Shown here one piece after another: positions 13,276-13,438 of a stretch of DNA of 13,438 nt. Below the pieces are notes generated by a model. That model ran no database searches and was not told the origin of the DNA. It worked only from the letters and a program-made list of their open reading frames with translations. Source of the stretch: Pseudomonadota bacterium (GTDB lineage: Bacteria > Pseudomonadota > Alphaproteobacteria > Rhizobiales > Rhizobiaceae); contig JAEYRU010000262.1 of assembly GCA_023435335.1 (NCBI GenBank), positions 1 to 13,438 on the forward strand, written 5' to 3'. Position 1 is the stretch's first letter. Every line of letters starts with the position of its first letter. Both the position numbers and the translations under genes were made by a program.

Positions 13276-13438
13276 TTGGACTTCGAAGCCTTTTTCGCGA
13301 CGAAGCTTGATCAGCTTCACGAGGAGGGACGCTACCGGGTTTTTGCGGAACTTGAGCGGCGCGCGGGTTCGTTTCCGCTGGCGGCGCGCCATGTCGGCGC
13401 GGGCGAGCGGGAAGTCACGGTGTGGTGCTCGAACGACT
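13276..13438 (+). CDS. hemA: HemA, 5-aminolevulinate synthase, N-terminal fragment cut by window edge
   Basis: The first 54 residues are visible before the window ends. They read LDFEAFFATKLDQL, then GRYRVFAELERRAGSFPLA, then VTVWCSND, the typical N-terminus of alphaproteobacterial ALAS, ending just before the usual YLG. The enzyme condenses glycine and succinyl-CoA with pyridoxal phosphate as the first step of heme synthesis. The start is TTG at 13276, backed by GGGGAGG 7 nt upstream; no in-frame ATG replaces it. It lies 40 nt after the DUF302 gene with no visible terminator, so co-transcription is likely. The Sox proteins here carry six hemes in all, so a supply link is plausible but inferred. 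Confidence 0.87.
   Translation, partial: MDFEAFFATKLDQLHEEGRYRVFAELERRAGSFPLAARHVGAGEREVTVWCSND

Noticed and set aside
1..13438. Mobile elements, tRNA, rRNA, CRISPR or phage defence genes
   Set aside because: I found no transposase, terminal repeats, regularly spaced repeats or tRNA-like cloverleaf; the sox genes run without interruption.

Overview
The window is a nearly complete sulfur-oxidation (sox) locus. It probably comes from a GC-rich alphaproteobacterial thiosulfate oxidiser, perhaps of the Paracoccus/Rhizobiales type. Three things support this: the Paracoccus-like core order soxVWXYZABCDEF, an ArsR-type SoxR of the SqrR/BigR kind, and the start of an ALAS-type hemA at the right edge, because 5-aminolevulinate synthase is the alphaproteobacterial route to heme. 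I cannot name the genus.

Layout. On the minus strand, reading from 9738 down to 22, lie soxV-soxW-soxX-soxY-soxZ-soxA-soxB-soxC-soxD-soxE-soxF. Divergent from soxV, on the plus strand, lie soxS-soxR-soxT (9828-11751). Tail-to-tail with soxT, 1 nt apart, is soxH (minus, 11753-12691). Divergent from soxH is a small exported DUF302 protein, then the 5' end of hemA (plus, from 12780 to the window end). No intergenic stretch exceeds about 135 nt. I see no mobile elements, tRNA, rRNA or CRISPR.

How the genes work together. SoxAX (three hemes) joins thiosulfate to the C-terminal Cys arm of SoxY in the SoxYZ carrier. SoxB hydrolyses off sulfate. SoxCD (molybdenum protein plus diheme cytochrome) oxidises the bound sulfane sulfur, so this is the complete pathway without obligatory sulfur globules. 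SoxEF is a flavocytochrome c sulfide dehydrogenase pair. SoxV (CcdA-like membrane protein) with the thioredoxin-like SoxW and SoxS carries reductant to the periplasm. SoxT (YeeE/YedE) probably imports thiosulfate or a sulfur signal. SoxR is the probable persulfide-sensing repressor, with cysteines at 42 and 108.

Regulation. AT-rich, partly palindromic elements with the core ATATG(A/C)A lie in four places: soxV/soxS, soxW/soxX, soxB/soxC and soxH/DUF302. I read them as candidate SoxR operators. They would divide the locus into soxVW, soxXYZAB, soxCDEF, soxSRT, soxH and DUF302-hemA units. The least described parts are the operator inside the soxB-soxC junction, the DUF302-hemA unit that may share the regulon, and a hairpin at the soxT/soxH junction whose loop holds both stop codons.
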